Source of the DNA: Rosellinia necatrix
Lineage: Eukaryota > Ascomycota > Sordariomycetes > Xylariales > Xylariaceae
Direction: 5' to 3'
NCBI GenBank assembly: GCA_021209875.1
Contig: JAGYVD010000004.1
Coordinates: 3,819,001 to 3,883,000, forward strand
Length of the DNA stretch: 64,000 nucleotides
The notes under the pieces are model-generated. The model saw nothing but the letters and a program-made list of their open reading frames with translations. It was not told where the DNA came from and searched no databases. Below are positions 1 to 11,423 of this stretch, piece after piece; position 1 is the first letter of the stretch, and every line of letters starts with the position of its first letter. Position numbers and translations under genes: made by a program.

Positions 1-1212
1 TTCTTACTAAATGGAGGAACCCGGCATATATTCTGTTTTGGTGTTTCCAAGACTAGAGGATGTATCCACTGATTGATTCTGCTAGAATAGTGTATGTATA
101 GCTATGCATGATCTACTCACTCACATTAGTGACTAGCCGTCGGCTAGATGGAGCTCTCTCGCCTCGAGAAGGACCCCCCACAAACCGCAACTAGATTAGT
201 GACGCATTAGGGATATGGTACTAGACCTAAGGCGTCCATCCAGACCCTCCAGAAGTGGGAGAGGCAGCGTTAGGATGGTGACCTGTAGCTTAACCGCTAC
301 CTTGGCCAGCAATGCGACCCGCTGCGAGCGTGGAGTTCCTCTAGATGTGAATGCGTTATGTCGTATTCGTGTATAAAAGCACTCGAATACGGTCAAATCG
401 GCAATCTCGCAAGGAGCCATAAGTTGAGGCAACTTTCTCAAAGCCTGTTTAGATGGTCATAGACGTTACGCCAGGAACGACAATAACAACAACCGCCTCT
501 TCCCCTCCACCGGGGTGTTGGATGGATGATCATATTCGTCGTCCCTGCGCATCACATTTTGCCCTTCACATTGAAAAGGGAGATGACCAACGTGACCGCA
601 TACACAAACAGGTACACAGTCATCCCTGGCCGCTTGGGGCTATGATAACGCCGCCATTGTGAAACGTCGTGGGTTGGGAGGGACGTAATTCCGGCGGTGG
701 CGAACACTAGCATCGTCATCGCACACTCGAGTACTATCTCCCCGAGCACGACCCAACCCCGCGGAACGGTGGAGGGCACGTATCCCCACGATGGTCTTCT
801 AAGGTGAAATGCGTCTTATCGAGAAACCGGATGCTGGTTCGTCCGATCGGTGATCGGAGAGAACGTTGTTGAGATCGGCGACGATCACTATCTCGGCACC
901 TACAACAACGTCCTTTTCCCAGCCCGGGCGTGAGTGACAAAGAAAATCATACATGCCTAATCTAGAACAACACCGTAAGTGTACTTCCGGCTTAGTTCAC
1001 AATAAGCTGAAAGCGCGATGATGGCGTTCTATGCCGAGGCCCATAAAGCTACGCGTGGTTTTCATTGTCATTCCCTACAGAAGCGGTACGAGAGTGGAGA
1101 GACTGTAATCCTCTCTCATAAGCCTATTCCTTTACATCATTCATCTTAGAGGGTCAGTGTAGACTGAGCGGTTCTCACGAATACGTACTCATTTTATTAT
1201 TTCAAACAACTT
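1..1212. other. Spacer at left edge, no convincing gene
   Basis: No open frame here has an ATG, a splice pattern and a recognisable family together. A minus-strand stretch near 552-779 encodes two hydrophobic segments but opens with GTG and has no clear upstream exon, so it is not called. The last 100 bases before 1213 are probably the 3' untranslated region of the minus-strand gene that ends there. Confidence 0.5.
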
Positions 1213-2822
1213 CTATGCTTCTAGCATCCGTTGCCTGTATGCCCAGTAACCTTCTCGTATGCGATCCCACTTCTCACCAAGTCGGCGCAGGCACAAGCTA
1301 GCCTTATCCTTCTCGCCGGACTCTTTGTAAATGTCGGCTAGCAAGTCCAGAGCATGCGAGCTGCGAACCTCTTCTTTATCTTCGCCCTCTCCTAGAGATA
1401 TAACGAAGGCCCCGGCAAAATCACGCACATCCCCCAACTGCCGCCCACCTTTGACAAGCACGCCGCGGAGATAATTCCAAGGACTCTGGTTTTGAGGTGC
1501 AAAGCCTATCTTCTCCTGGGCGTAGGAGATCTCGCGATCAATGATGTCGGCGGGGATCTTAGGGTCGTGCTCTGTGCCGTGCGAGTCCGCCGTGCTCCAT
1601 GTTGGGTTACTGAACACTAAGAAGAACCGATGCGACCAGGCCGAATTGTTTCGCACGTCTTTAGTGATCATTAATTCAATACTCCGCATCTCGTCTATCG
1701 ATTCCCATAAACCTAGTTTACGCACTAGATATTGCCGGTAGCTCCATACATGATAGTTCTTGGTATCCCTTGCTAGTATATCCGTTAGAAACCTATGCTC
1801 ATCGAGGGCGAGCGCGGCGACAGCGCTCTCGTCTGATTGTATAGTAGGGTAGTAGAAATCCATCAATAGCTGTCTATGATGCCAAATCTGGTAGTTCTTC
1901 AGGTGCTGAAGTGATACGTCGTTCAACCACGCTAACTCCTCCGGAATTGGGATATTCAACGCTTTTGCGATATCGAACCGATAAAGCCAGACTGTGTAGT
2001 GTGCCGGGTTCATATCGATTATATGCTCCGTCAGTCGTAGGCAGCGCGGCGTGTGCTCCTTGACTGCCATAACCGCACGGAGGTAGGACATCGCTATAGT
2101 ATAAACTTAGCGGCTATTTCCCTTAATGCCAAGAGGAAGATAAGGAATGCAGGGTAAGGGATAATGCCTACCTTCTGCATAGTCTTCAGCATACGCGATG
2201 GCTGCCAACGCACCGTCCGGCTCTTGCTGTGGTATAGGCACGACATTGTCCCATTCCGGATCGTTTGCGTAAGCGTTGGGTTTTATGCCGTCTAGCTCGT
2301 TGCGAAGGGCAGCCATCTCCAGGCGACGTTCTTTTTCGGCTTTGATGTCGTCGTCGGTGATGGTGTATACCTCGCCGATGGCTTGGTTTTTCGTCTTCCT
2401 CTGCGCTCTTTCCCTATTGCGCCGAAAGAAAGTGCTCTCGAGCTGCAACTCACTTACTCGTGACTTCTTCTGTTCGTATGTGGCGTATTCCTCGAGTGTG
2501 TAGTCGCCAATATCTCGGCCGTTCTTGTCGTGGCCCCACCGATCTTCTCGTGGCCTTGGTGCGCTGCGTAGTGGGATGTTTGCCTCGCTCAGTTGCTTCC
2601 AAAGCTCGCGCTGCCCCTTCTTGGAGAGATTGTCGATTTGGCCCGGGCTTCTAACCAATTCGAGATTTAGGTAGATTCGTCTATCGACCGGGTTCAGACT
2701 GGAAAAACCCTGCTCTTCAACCGCTTTATGGATCGGGTTCGTAGACCAGTACCGTTGCCACTCGGACTCGCGCACGGTTTGAGGCCGTGCTGGTGGTTGG
2801 TGTGCTGGTGCCTGTTGTTTCG
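1213..2822 (-). CDS. RAM2: Protein farnesyltransferase/geranylgeranyltransferase I alpha subunit, with unexplained N-terminal extension
   Basis: The alpha subunit pairs with either beta subunit to attach C15 or C20 isoprenoids to CAAX proteins in the cytosol. The last exon (1213..2093) carries PPTA repeats: NPAHYTVWLYR, NYQIWHHRQ, NYHVWSYRQ and NSAWSHRFF, each with the W-x-x-R core. The upstream exon ends at 2172; the intron 2094..2171 rejoins the frame as ..YAEDYAE/AMSYLRAV.., and the upstream exon holds the usual Ram2 entry motif DPEWDNVVPIP. An ATG at 2316 would give 341 residues, the normal family length. However, the same frame stays open without a stop to a good acceptor (CTAATG..CCACAG) at 2823, adding about 168 charged residues that I do not recognise. 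No convincing first exon was found upstream; an ATG near 3086 (MPAKAKG..) is possible. The identity of the C-terminal 300 residues is secure; the N-terminus is not. Confidence 0.9.
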
Positions 2823-3851
2823 CTGTGGCGGATAGGCATTAGTTATCTGGGGCTTGTGTGATACTCGTCACATTCTCGCATTCATGCTGTACGCGGGGTT
2901 GGGATACAGGCGATGTAGCAACCCAAAGCAATAGCCGGCCTGATCATTTCGGCCCTCGAGCTCCCTCGAGCTCGCCTAATGATTGGGTGCGAGGGCGGTC
3001 GGGGAGATATGTCAAGGTAAGGTCTGGTTCCGACTCACATTCAACTTCTTTCGCCTTGGAGACAGCCCCCCTTAGCTTTCGCGGGCATTGCTGCGGGTGG
3101 CCGAAAAACACGGAGGAACAGATAAGGAGAGAGAGAGAGAGAGAGGGAGGGGAGGTGGGTGTATCGGTGATGCGGTCGAGTGGATTGGATGCAAGACCGG
3201 GTAGAGTGGGTAGGATGGATACATACATAGCATGGTGGGGTTCGCCTTCTTTCCCTTCCAGCAACCCCCTCCCCCCTCCCCCCTCCCCCCTTCCCCTCCC
3301 TCCGTCCCCTCCCGGAAGGCGTCCGCGACAGCATCTCCGAACCTGCCCAACTACCTAACCATTCTTCGGCGAGCCAAAAACGACCAGACTGGTTCCCCCT
3401 CCTCCTCCAGAACACCCCCCCAAGACTCGCTTACGGAGGACCTCGAAATTCTGCACTGTAGCAAAATTGGGTCGTGTCGTGTTACAGGTTTGATGTCTGT
3501 TTTCTGGGTAGATTGCCCACCTTTCTGCTGGTTCGCTTTACATGTTTGTAGAATTCTGAGTACAATTCTTATTAGTACGAATTGTACTGTCTGCAGCTAT
3601 CTCCGCTGTGATTCGGATGGACTCGAGCCTGCGCCTGTAAAACCCAACTATACTCCATATATGCATGCCCAACATCCGCCCTCCCCCCCCCGATATAGCT
3701 ATCGCCTGACCAACATGGTAGATACAATCTATAGCTTCCGACGATGCCGTGGGCTTGTCTGCAGGGAGCTGTGTGCTCCGGAAGCAGTCGCAACGCAACG
3801 CGAAGAAAACGAAATAGCAACGTGATAACCATATTCTTACGTCTGCTCTCG
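2823..3851. other. RAM2 5' region and ERG12 3' region
   Basis: This lies between two minus-strand genes and probably holds the RAM2 promoter and a missing first exon. It contains a GA repeat near 3127-3146 and a long C/T tract at 3265-3312. Open frames here are mostly low-complexity readings of those tracts. Confidence 0.5.
3265..3312 (-). repeat. Polypurine tract with G-quadruplex potential
   Basis: The plus strand shows runs of 4-6 C separated by single T or TT, so the minus strand has at least six runs of three or more G with one- or two-base loops. The G-rich strand is the sense strand of RAM2, a few hundred bases upstream of its called exons. Confidence 0.7.
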
Positions 3852-5498
3852 TCAGCGACTTTCTACCCTCCAGAATTTCCATCCCTCCCTCTCGCCAGTA
3901 CCCCCATGGACACCAACCAGCTTTTCCACGCCCTCTGTCCCGGGAGCATTGAGGAACTTGTCCAGATCAATCTCCATGCCACCGTCATCATCTTCGTCCG
4001 ACCCATTCTTAAGCACAGCTGGCCATAGGACACCGATTCCATCTCCACCTAGGGTCGTCTTAAACTGTGCGTATCCTTCTGCGTCGAGTTGGGCTTGTAG
4101 TGCATCTAGTTTTCCCTCGGATACACCGGGTTTCATTAGTGTTATCGAGCACCCGCCACCTCCGGCGCCTGTTAATTTTGTCCACCCTAAGCCCTGGAAG
4201 TCAATCAGCTCCCTCACGCGCTCAAGCCGGGGATGTGAGACACCCAGCGAGGCGAGGAGACCATGATTGATGGAAATAAGTTCACCCATGCGCCGCAGGC
4301 TTTCATCCTCTTTGGCGTCAAAGTCCTCCTCGTCAATTAGGCCTTCGGCAGTCCTGGTGACCTTATCAACCGCATCAAGAATACTGCCTACAAGCTTCTG
4401 ATGCGTGTTCTTCAACCTTGCCACCTTGGCCACCTCTGCCGCCGTTGACTTAGGCGTACGTGTGTCCACCAGGAGTAGCGGGAGCTCGGGGAAGTCCCAT
4501 AATGGCGTTACAACCGGGGGCTTATCGTAGTCGGTTCGCTGGAAGACGACGGCCTTGCCTTGTGTAGAAACGGTGTTGTCGACGCCTGAGGGGTTTCCAT
4601 GTATGGCCATCTCTGCCACGAAGGCCCAACGATTGATTCTTTCTATCTGTAGACGTGCTTCATCCGGGGGCTGATCCGGATGTGGCCCGGACAGAGTCCT
4701 GATCTGCAGTAAGAGGGCAGCAGACAAGCAGACAGCAATTGATGCGCTGCTTCCTAGACCAGCACCGATAGGTATCGTGGACCGCAACGTATATACGCAA
4801 CCATGGAACTTTTGTGAGCCCAGTGAGAGGAATAGATATAAAAAGCATGCGGCAGAATTCTGGTGGATTTTTCGCTCGGTAGCAGGCTTGTCAATCGACA
4901 CGTCGGCAAGATGTGGCTGAATGGAGGCCAGCAATTCTGTGTCGAGATTCGTGACCAGGTCGTAGTAGTACTTTTTCTTGGATGGATGAGAGAACAGTTC
5001 CCAGGGCAGATCGTCAATATGCCACGAATGTATTAAATCTATATCGGGAAATCTGAGGGTAATGGTACGTCGCGATTTAGAAAGTGTCGTGACATGGAGA
5101 TATGAGCGTAAAGAGATTGAGGCGGCGATAGCAGCCTATAGTCAAGAATGGTCAGTTCTGTGCTACCTGTAGTAGTTTAAAATAGGGGAAGGCTAGAATA
5201 TGGGCACCACCACATGCTCTTCCATTCCATGTCGACGTACCTTGCCGTGCACTACCGCGTGCTCGCCAAAAACAATGACCTTGCCTGGCGCCGAGACCAT
5301 AAAAGGGGGCATCATGGGAGTCGACTTTCTACGTCCTATCCTCCGTCCCTCACTCGCGCTCGATGATCTGCTGCCATTGCTGCTATTGTTTCCATTTGTG
5401 TGACCATTCCCGTTTAGCTCCACCCCTCGGTGGAAGCCATTCGTAAGACTGGACATGACCGAAGACGAGCTTTCGGGAGTAGTTGGAATGATAGTCAT
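3852..5498 (-). CDS. ERG12: Mevalonate kinase
   Basis: It phosphorylates mevalonate to 5-phosphomevalonate with ATP in the sterol/isoprenoid pathway. The model is complement(3852..5135, 5241..5498), 513 residues. The 105 bp intron has GTACGT and CTATAG ends and restores the conserved FGEHAVVHGK/AAIAASISLRSY. GHMP-kinase motifs are all present: SAPGKVIVFGEH near residue 65, PIGAGLGSSASIAV near 205, GNPSGVDN with the catalytic Asp near 266, and GAGGGGCSI near 409. The start at 5498 is the first ATG in frame; the first 60 or so residues are Asn/Gly/Ser-rich and would not belong to the enzyme fold, so a later ATG (5453, or one just before PPFMVSAPGK) is possible. It is co-oriented with RAM2 downstream, which uses the pathway's end products. 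Confidence 0.95.
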
Positions 5499-8400
5499 GA
5501 GCTGCAGCAAAGATGCGCGCTTGGAGGGGCGTATCCCCGTAGACTCGTTTTCGGGATTATGATCGCCTTTGAAGCACTATCTTGTTCAACCGAGTGGAAC
5601 ACGCCACAGACTTTCACCAATTGGGGCGCTGGTACTTGTTTGGGATTATGTTAGGTGAAGGATTGGCAACAATGACGACTAAAAGTCGAGAATTGAGCAC
5701 ACAGGTATCCGATCTATGAGGTAGCAGGATTTGCAGAGAGAAAGACACAAAGATTGTATGTCAGGGTTGTATCGACATATACTTGGCAGTCCGCAGGACC
5801 AAATAAAAAAAAAAAAAGATGGAGCACAGAGAGGGAAGATGCAGAAAAAGGGGGAGGAAAAGAAGGGAGTGGGAGAAGAGAGTCGGATGATAAAGGCGAC
5901 GAAGCTATTTGTAGGTATTATTAAAAAGTTACCTATTTGGGGGCAGGATACTATTAAAAATACCACCCCCGGCTTATTAGTCGTTCGAAGGATCTGGACA
6001 GGCCGCACCAACTTTCTATAACTACTAAGGCGGGTCGGGTTGCTCCCACTTCTGAGGCATGTAGGTACTTGGTAGTAGTAATAGCAAAACAGCTGCTGCT
6101 GGCATTGGTAGGAGGTACCCAACTGTTTCATTACTTAGCAGTACTTACCTAGGGCTTCCTCTCGTCCAGAGGCAATGCACGGCGCAAACACAACATGCGG
6201 TGCCTCCAAGACGCCTGTGCAGGTACGAATACGCAGACTGCCTTTTTTATTTAATAGAGTTTGCGAGCCAATCAACGGCCATTTGGGTTTCTGTCGTGGT
6301 CATGTGTGCAAGACGCACGGGTACAGGCATGTTATACCTAAATGTGATGTAATGCCCAAGTACATTACCTGATCAGGCTGTCAGAAGAATACCTCCTGTT
6401 GACAAGGAGGTTCGAGTCTACCTAGGTAGTTACGGGGGGTGGCCCGGGGGTGGCCCGGGGCGCGCTGGCATATGGTACCGAATGAACCGACAGCTACAGA
6501 AGGCACGCACGCAGCTCATCACAGTCACTTACCCGTCTAATACCCAGAGTGCTGTCACTCTTGGAAAGCAACCCAGGCAGGAGGGAGATGTAGGTACGGT
6601 ACTACCCAACTCTAAAGTACCTGGGGCGCCAGGTAGCTATAGGTACATAGCCATACCTAAGGTACCTAGGTAACTCTCCCTGTTTCCAGGCCATGTCGAA
6701 TGCAAGGGAGTGTAGGTATTGTATCGCTGTAGAATTGGCAGTTTTGACGTAGTGTGCTTCTCGGGTCTTGATGGGTAATGGACCCCTTTCCGTGTCGAAT
6801 TTACAAATCATGGGAGCGATAGAAGTTCTGGAATCGTTCGGGCTACTCACACTAATCCTCACGGGGGCTGCAAAATTCGGTAGTGTACTTGTCGGGATGA
6901 GCGAACAACCAAGACCCAGCATCGTAATAAGAAGCCCCACAGTATCCCCTTCACTTGGGTGTGGGGAGGCTGAGAACCACCTCTTGGGCCAATAGGAAGT
7001 AATAGAGCTAGGGGAGATTCCGTCGCCGCGTGGGATAAGTCCCAATTTCTACTGGGCGACTAACATCGACAGAAGATAGCCTTTCTGCTTTTGGCTAAAT
7101 AAAATGGGTATCATGCACGGCAGCAAGAAGTACAGGTACGCAGTATTAAGCATGGCTCCCCGTCGGAGAGGCTGAGAGAAGGTACATGCGAGGGACATGC
7201 ATCTGGAACATACCTACGTCGATGGCACCGATGACACTCAGATCCCTGCTCTGCCACGCCTGAACTAGTGCGCGCTATGTGCATACTACATATGAGTGAT
7301 GGGTGGGTATGCTACTATTTCGTACGGACACGTAGGCAAGGATCCAAGCACTGCAATTACATACTGGAGGTAACCCGCTACTAGCACTGAAGCATATCTG
7401 GGCGCGTTTGGGCAAACAACGCTCGACACAACAAAGGTTTTCGCCCGTGCCGGGTTGCGAGGCAGGGGAGAGGAGGCGGTGATAAGCTAGGCAAAGGTAA
7501 ACCTGAGCTCGCTCGGCAAGTAAGCTTCTAGAAAAACTTGAAGGATGCGCAGACCGACAACCCGGGAATAGGAATAGAATTCCCCATTGAGGTTATAATT
7601 GGTGTGTAATTAGCAGGAATTAACTATAATCCCAGCAGCAGAGGCAGAACATCCGCTCAGCCCCATTTCACTTGTCGCTTTACTTGTATTCGCTGGAGTA
7701 AGCTGACCAAGGGGGGCAAAACAGTATTTGATAAGAATCAGCACCATCAGATCTCCCAATATTTTCTCGGTCATCTCGTTACATATGCGCGGGCTTATCT
7801 GCCGCATCCCTTGTCGTCATCTACCGAAGGAGCTCCAATGTAGTGTATACGATGCATCCCGACTGGCTATCTCCTGTGAGACTATGTTGGCCAGCCGTTT
7901 ATCCTGGCCGTTTGCCGCTACGGTGTCAACGCTATTGACGCTTGAGAACTTTCCAAATTCCCAGGATCGGAAACGGCATGCGGGAGAATCTACGATACTA
8001 TCTGTGCTTGAGGGACTCCTGGGGTTCCTGGAACTGATGCAATTGTTTTAGAGGGGATTTTCGTCTTTTTTTTTTTTTTTAATTCGTTCCGTCTTTACGT
8101 GTTTTTTTCTCTTCGTCTCTCTATGTTGCCAGGGTCCTTGTATACTCCCATGTTAGCACATCAACAACCACCTCGTACGACTAGTTTCAGATAAATTCGG
8201 CGGGAAGCAGCAATTCTAACGTAACGTGTGTCCACGACGTGATCAGTCGTAAAAGCCAAGTAACAAGTGTGACGCAGGACTTGACTGTCGGTGCTCACCT
8301 CGTCGGTCGCCGCCCAGCTCACACTCTTCCCCGGAATCGGCGAGTTGCCGGCGCGTCCGAGTTGAGTAACCCCGAAACGTGATTTGGACCGGGGCGTGCC

Positions 8401-8799
8401 CGATTGAGCCAAAACCGGTTTATCACAGCATGTCGGTTAGTTTGGTATGTTCTGCATATGTGAGAGGCGTCTGTAGCCGGGCCCATGCTCCGTTTATTGC
8501 CGCATGCACGTTATCGAGTTCTGGGAAGGTTTTGCAACCATTACGTTGGGAATGCTGCTGTATCTACTGTAGACTCGAATTCCCGGGCAGGTTGCGGCCT
8601 ACCTACGAGGTACATATGCGGTACAGCTGACTGCTCAGATTATCAAGACTATTGGGACTACTATTGAGTTTGCGACCCCAACGGGTCCTCCAATGGGGAC
8701 ACGGAACGACTTGGAGTAGAACCTCTTTTCTATTGCCTGCACACCCACTGTAAGGTTCTCCTCTGCGGGGTAAGACAGCCCACCACACAACTCTAAAGA

Positions 8800-8802
<3 letters not shown>

Positions 8803-8838
<36 letters not shown>

Positions 8839-8859
8839 CCTGGTCCTGGTCCTGGTTCA
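8803..8859 (+). repeat. CTGGTT/CTGGTC hexamer array
   Basis: About nine tandem copies of a six-base unit. CTGGTT copies come first and CTGGTC copies follow, so a single T-to-C variant has spread through one end of the array. Confidence 0.85.
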
Positions 8860-9004
8860 GGCTCTGCTGCGCCGTTTCATTGGGTACCTGGGTAGTGTAC
8901 TGCGTTGTCAGCATTTGCAGGACGTATTTGGAAAGATTAGCATTGACCCCTCGACACTACAGTTATTATTAGAAAATAGCACACCCGGAGAGGCGGAGTA
9001 GCGA

Positions 9005-9010
<6 letters not shown>

Positions 9011-9036
<26 letters not shown>
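9011..9036 (+). repeat. GA dinucleotide run
   Basis: Uninterrupted alternation of G and A about 185 bases upstream of the ABM-like coding region; it may sit in that gene's promoter or 5' leader. Confidence 0.85.
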
Positions 9037-9221
9037 TAAGGAGCCTTCCTTATCAGATTATGCTATAGAACCTCCCGAGAGCTTTAGCCTTCCGATCTGC
9101 CTACAGTAACTCGAACCTTTGCGTCATTCCGATCCTGACCGGGTGGCCTGAACCAACAGTACACATCATCCGCAGGGGATGTACAAGAGTGGGACGAGAC
9201 CTTGCTTACCACCCCGCCGCA

Positions 9222-9893
9222 ATGCCCGTCACCAATCTCGTCTGGCTGACAAGCGCCTCCGATGCGTTTACGCCAGAGAACAAGGCCGCGATGGAGGCTG
9301 CCTTCGATGCACAAGCTGCCTGGGTAGCCCACCACGTGCCCTCGGCGCCAACGGACCGTGAAGCGCGGGGCGTGGCCCTGTTCCAGCAGGTCGAGGACGC
9401 GCGGGTGGTGATGGAGACGGCGCACTGGTCGTCGAGCGACGAGCACAACGCCTGGCTGGCCAGCGAGGAATACAAAACCAGCTCGGCGCCCCTCGGCGCG
9501 CACTTCGACTTTAGCAAGCTCGAGTACTTCCGCCTAGATACTGATGCGCTCCGGCCTGTCGACCCTGCCTCGGGTGCGGAGTCCCTACTACAGAGCCCCG
9601 TCGTCAGCGTCGGCAGGGTCCAGATCCCCGCCGATAAAAAGGACGAGTTTGCAAAGGCTTGGGAGAATGGGAAGACGATCCTAGAGGACTTTGCGAAGCC
9701 GAGGGCTGTGAGATCTGGTTTCCGAGTCCAGAGGTCGGACCCGGATACCGACGAGCTTGTATTCTTCGTTGGTTGGCCGTCGGTTGAGAGACACGGCGAG
9801 TTCCCGCTGTCCGCCGGGTTTGCTGACTATGCCAAGCCCTTACGGGCCATCGCTAAGGATTTCGATGTGAAGCACTACCGAAGAATTCTGTGA
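9222..9893 (+). CDS. ABM-type (antibiotic biosynthesis monooxygenase-like) dimeric alpha/beta-barrel protein
   Basis: This is a single-exon gene of 223 residues. The first ATG in frame is at 9222 (MPVTNLVWLTSA..). The protein reads as two similar halves, each a beta strand, a helix with scattered Ala/Trp, and a later F/Y-x-R/H strand: residues about 1-105 end near KLEYFRLD, and about 120-223 end near VKHYRRIL. That layout fits tandem ABM-like ferredoxin folds found in fungal proteins of unknown substrate. There is no signal peptide and no membrane segment, so it is probably cytosolic. The sequence is more GC-rich than its flanks. No neighbour suggests a biosynthetic cluster, so any enzymatic role is inference from fold resemblance only. 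Confidence 0.75.
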   Translation: MPVTNLVWLTSASDAFTPENKAAMEAAFDAQAAWVAHHVPSAPTDREARGVALFQQVEDARVVMETAHWSSSDEHNAWLASEEYKTSSAPLGAHFDFSKLEYFRLDTDALRPVDPASGAESLLQSPVVSVGRVQIPADKKDEFAKAWENGKTILEDFAKPRAVRSGFRVQRSDPDTDELVFFVGWPSVERHGEFPLSAGFADYAKPLRAIAKDFDVKHYRRIL

Positions 9894-10442
9894 AACAGAA
9901 AGTTTTGTGTGTGGACATGGACAAAAGGAATCCGGCATCTCTTCTGTTGTCGCTTGGGCAACTTGCAACATATCCGAGTCTGGCTACGATACTTAGATCA
10001 ATTATTGAGGGCATTTGAAGAATTACAACAGAGAATGATCCTATGCATGAGTCAAATGTCTCTACTGTCTCGTACTAATATGGGCAGGATCTTGCAACCG
10101 GACAATTTATCACAGCACTTGGAGATGGTTGGGACAGATTCGACCCTACAATTGAGTATTTTGGGCACCAACCGTGTTCTGTTGGTATCACAATCAATGG
10201 GGGCTGCCTATCACAAGCCGCGTCCGCTTGCAGAAAAATCTCAATTCCATGCTATCCGTAGACGCCTGTAACGAGCCTGGCCAGCCCTGTGCCGATCCTA
10301 TGCATCATCGTTGTTTTCCGTACACGCCGCCCTCCATTTCCCCGTCATGTGAGATCCAGTCGTGTCGGTATTGCCCAACTTGTTTCGGACATTGTCTTCC
10401 GCCCAGATGCCCAAAGCTAAAACGCATCCCGTCTCCTATCGC
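9894..10442. other. Spacer between convergent genes
   Basis: The ABM-like gene (+) and eL38 (-) converge here, so both 3' untranslated regions should lie in this stretch. No further coding exon is apparent. Confidence 0.5.
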
Positions 10443-10911
10443 TCAAGCTGTGTGCTTGCCCTTCTTGTTCTTCTTGGGGACGTCCTTGATTTGCAGTCCT
10501 ATGAAAGCCACAAATGTTAGCGCCCAACAATGGCCGTAAATCTTGAGATAACTGGGAAGATGTGCGTACCTGGGGGGAGGCTTTGCTTTAGCTTCTCAGC
10601 CTTGTCGGAATCCTTAAGGATAAGTGTGTAGAGCTGCTTTGAGCATCGGACCTTGAACTTGGTCTGGGATGACTTCTTGCTCTTCTTGACCCGAGCAGCT
10701 GGAAAAGACAAAGCGTTGTTAGAATCCGTATTCTCTCCTCACAGCACGTCACCCATCAATCCCTTTGTTTGGTTTCGGCACACGTACACTTGGCGTCGTC
10801 CCGCCGGCAGATCTCGATGAACTAAGTACAATTGTTAATTCCTGTCCAAGGGGACTCGGGCATATTCGCGGTGAAACATACTCTCTTGATATCGGCGATT
10901 TCTTGAGGCAT
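10443..10911 (-). CDS. RPL38: 60S ribosomal protein eL38
   Basis: A small cytosolic large-subunit ribosomal protein, 82 residues, built from four exons: complement(10443..10498, 10570..10698, 10788..10821, 10882..10911). Joined, it reads [10 protein letters not shown] / [11 protein letters not shown] / [38 protein letters not shown] / [18 protein letters not shown], which matches eL38 over its full length. All three introns have canonical ends (GTATGT..TAG, GTACGT..CAG, GTACGC..TAG), and the phases add up to 249 nt including the stop. Two exons are only 30 and 34 nt, so simple open-frame searching misses most of the gene. The high Lys content is usual for the family. Confidence 0.96.
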
Positions 10912-11423
10912 CTTGGCGGTTTGGCTGATGTTGGGTCGGGTAATACTTCAGCGCGAATATTTCGTTCGGGAAGTTTATCTCGATTATTGAAGTTCTATCA
11001 CTAGCACAAAATTGTGTGGACGACAAGGGTTCTCTAGCGAGTGGCAGCCAATGAATGCCATGTGCGGGTCGGATTGCGTCGTGCACGGACCACTTGTCCA
11101 AATGGTCCAAATTGTTCTGTAAGTGGCTGATATGGCGGTTTACACATTCATGTGGCGCTAGCTTAAGCTCACGCCCTGTGCTTAGGTACGTACCTAGCTG
11201 ATTGTGTTCAAAAGTCCCAGGTGCTAGGCAGGCAGCAAGCTGTCCAATATGACAGAGTTGCCGGATCTCTCAATATGAGCCCCTTATGATGATCACGCAG
11301 TATTTCCATAATTGATACCTAGGTAGCTCACTTCAACAAGACACTTATGCACGTTTAAATTTGCCTCGACTACCTAAATACCAATCCCAGTATAATTCAT
11401 TGTCTCTTCGCTATCTGGCCACA
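10912..11423. other. Divergent intergenic region
   Basis: This stretch separates eL38 (-) from the small SAP-like gene (+) and probably holds both promoters. One palindromic CCTAGGTAG element sits near 11319. No gene is seen. Confidence 0.5.

Larger units (their letters stand above)
5499..9221. other. 3.7 kb spacer, no convincing gene
   Basis: This stretch separates ERG12 from the ABM-like gene. It holds several copies of the CCTAGGTAGG-type element (near 6416, 6600, 6655), an A-run at 5806-5817, a CTGGTT hexamer array and a GA run. A minus-strand frame at about 6602-7045 is open for 147 codons but has no ATG at its head and no family resemblance. I see no gene I can support. Confidence 0.5.

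Noticed and set aside
552..779. Minus-strand frame with two hydrophobic segments
   Set aside because: It opens with GTG, has no ATG or splice partner upstream and no family resemblance.
2858..3830. Several overlapping open frames on both strands
   Set aside because: They are mostly low-complexity readings (Pro/Ser, Arg/Gly) of the C/T and GA tracts upstream of RAM2.
6380..6425. GGTTCGAGTCT, a tRNA B-box-like sequence
   Set aside because: No acceptor stem, D arm or anticodon stem can be folded around it.
6602..7045. Minus-strand frame of 147 codons
   Set aside because: Starts with TTG, has no splice signals in phase and matches no family I know; frames of this size are expected by chance in 64 kb.
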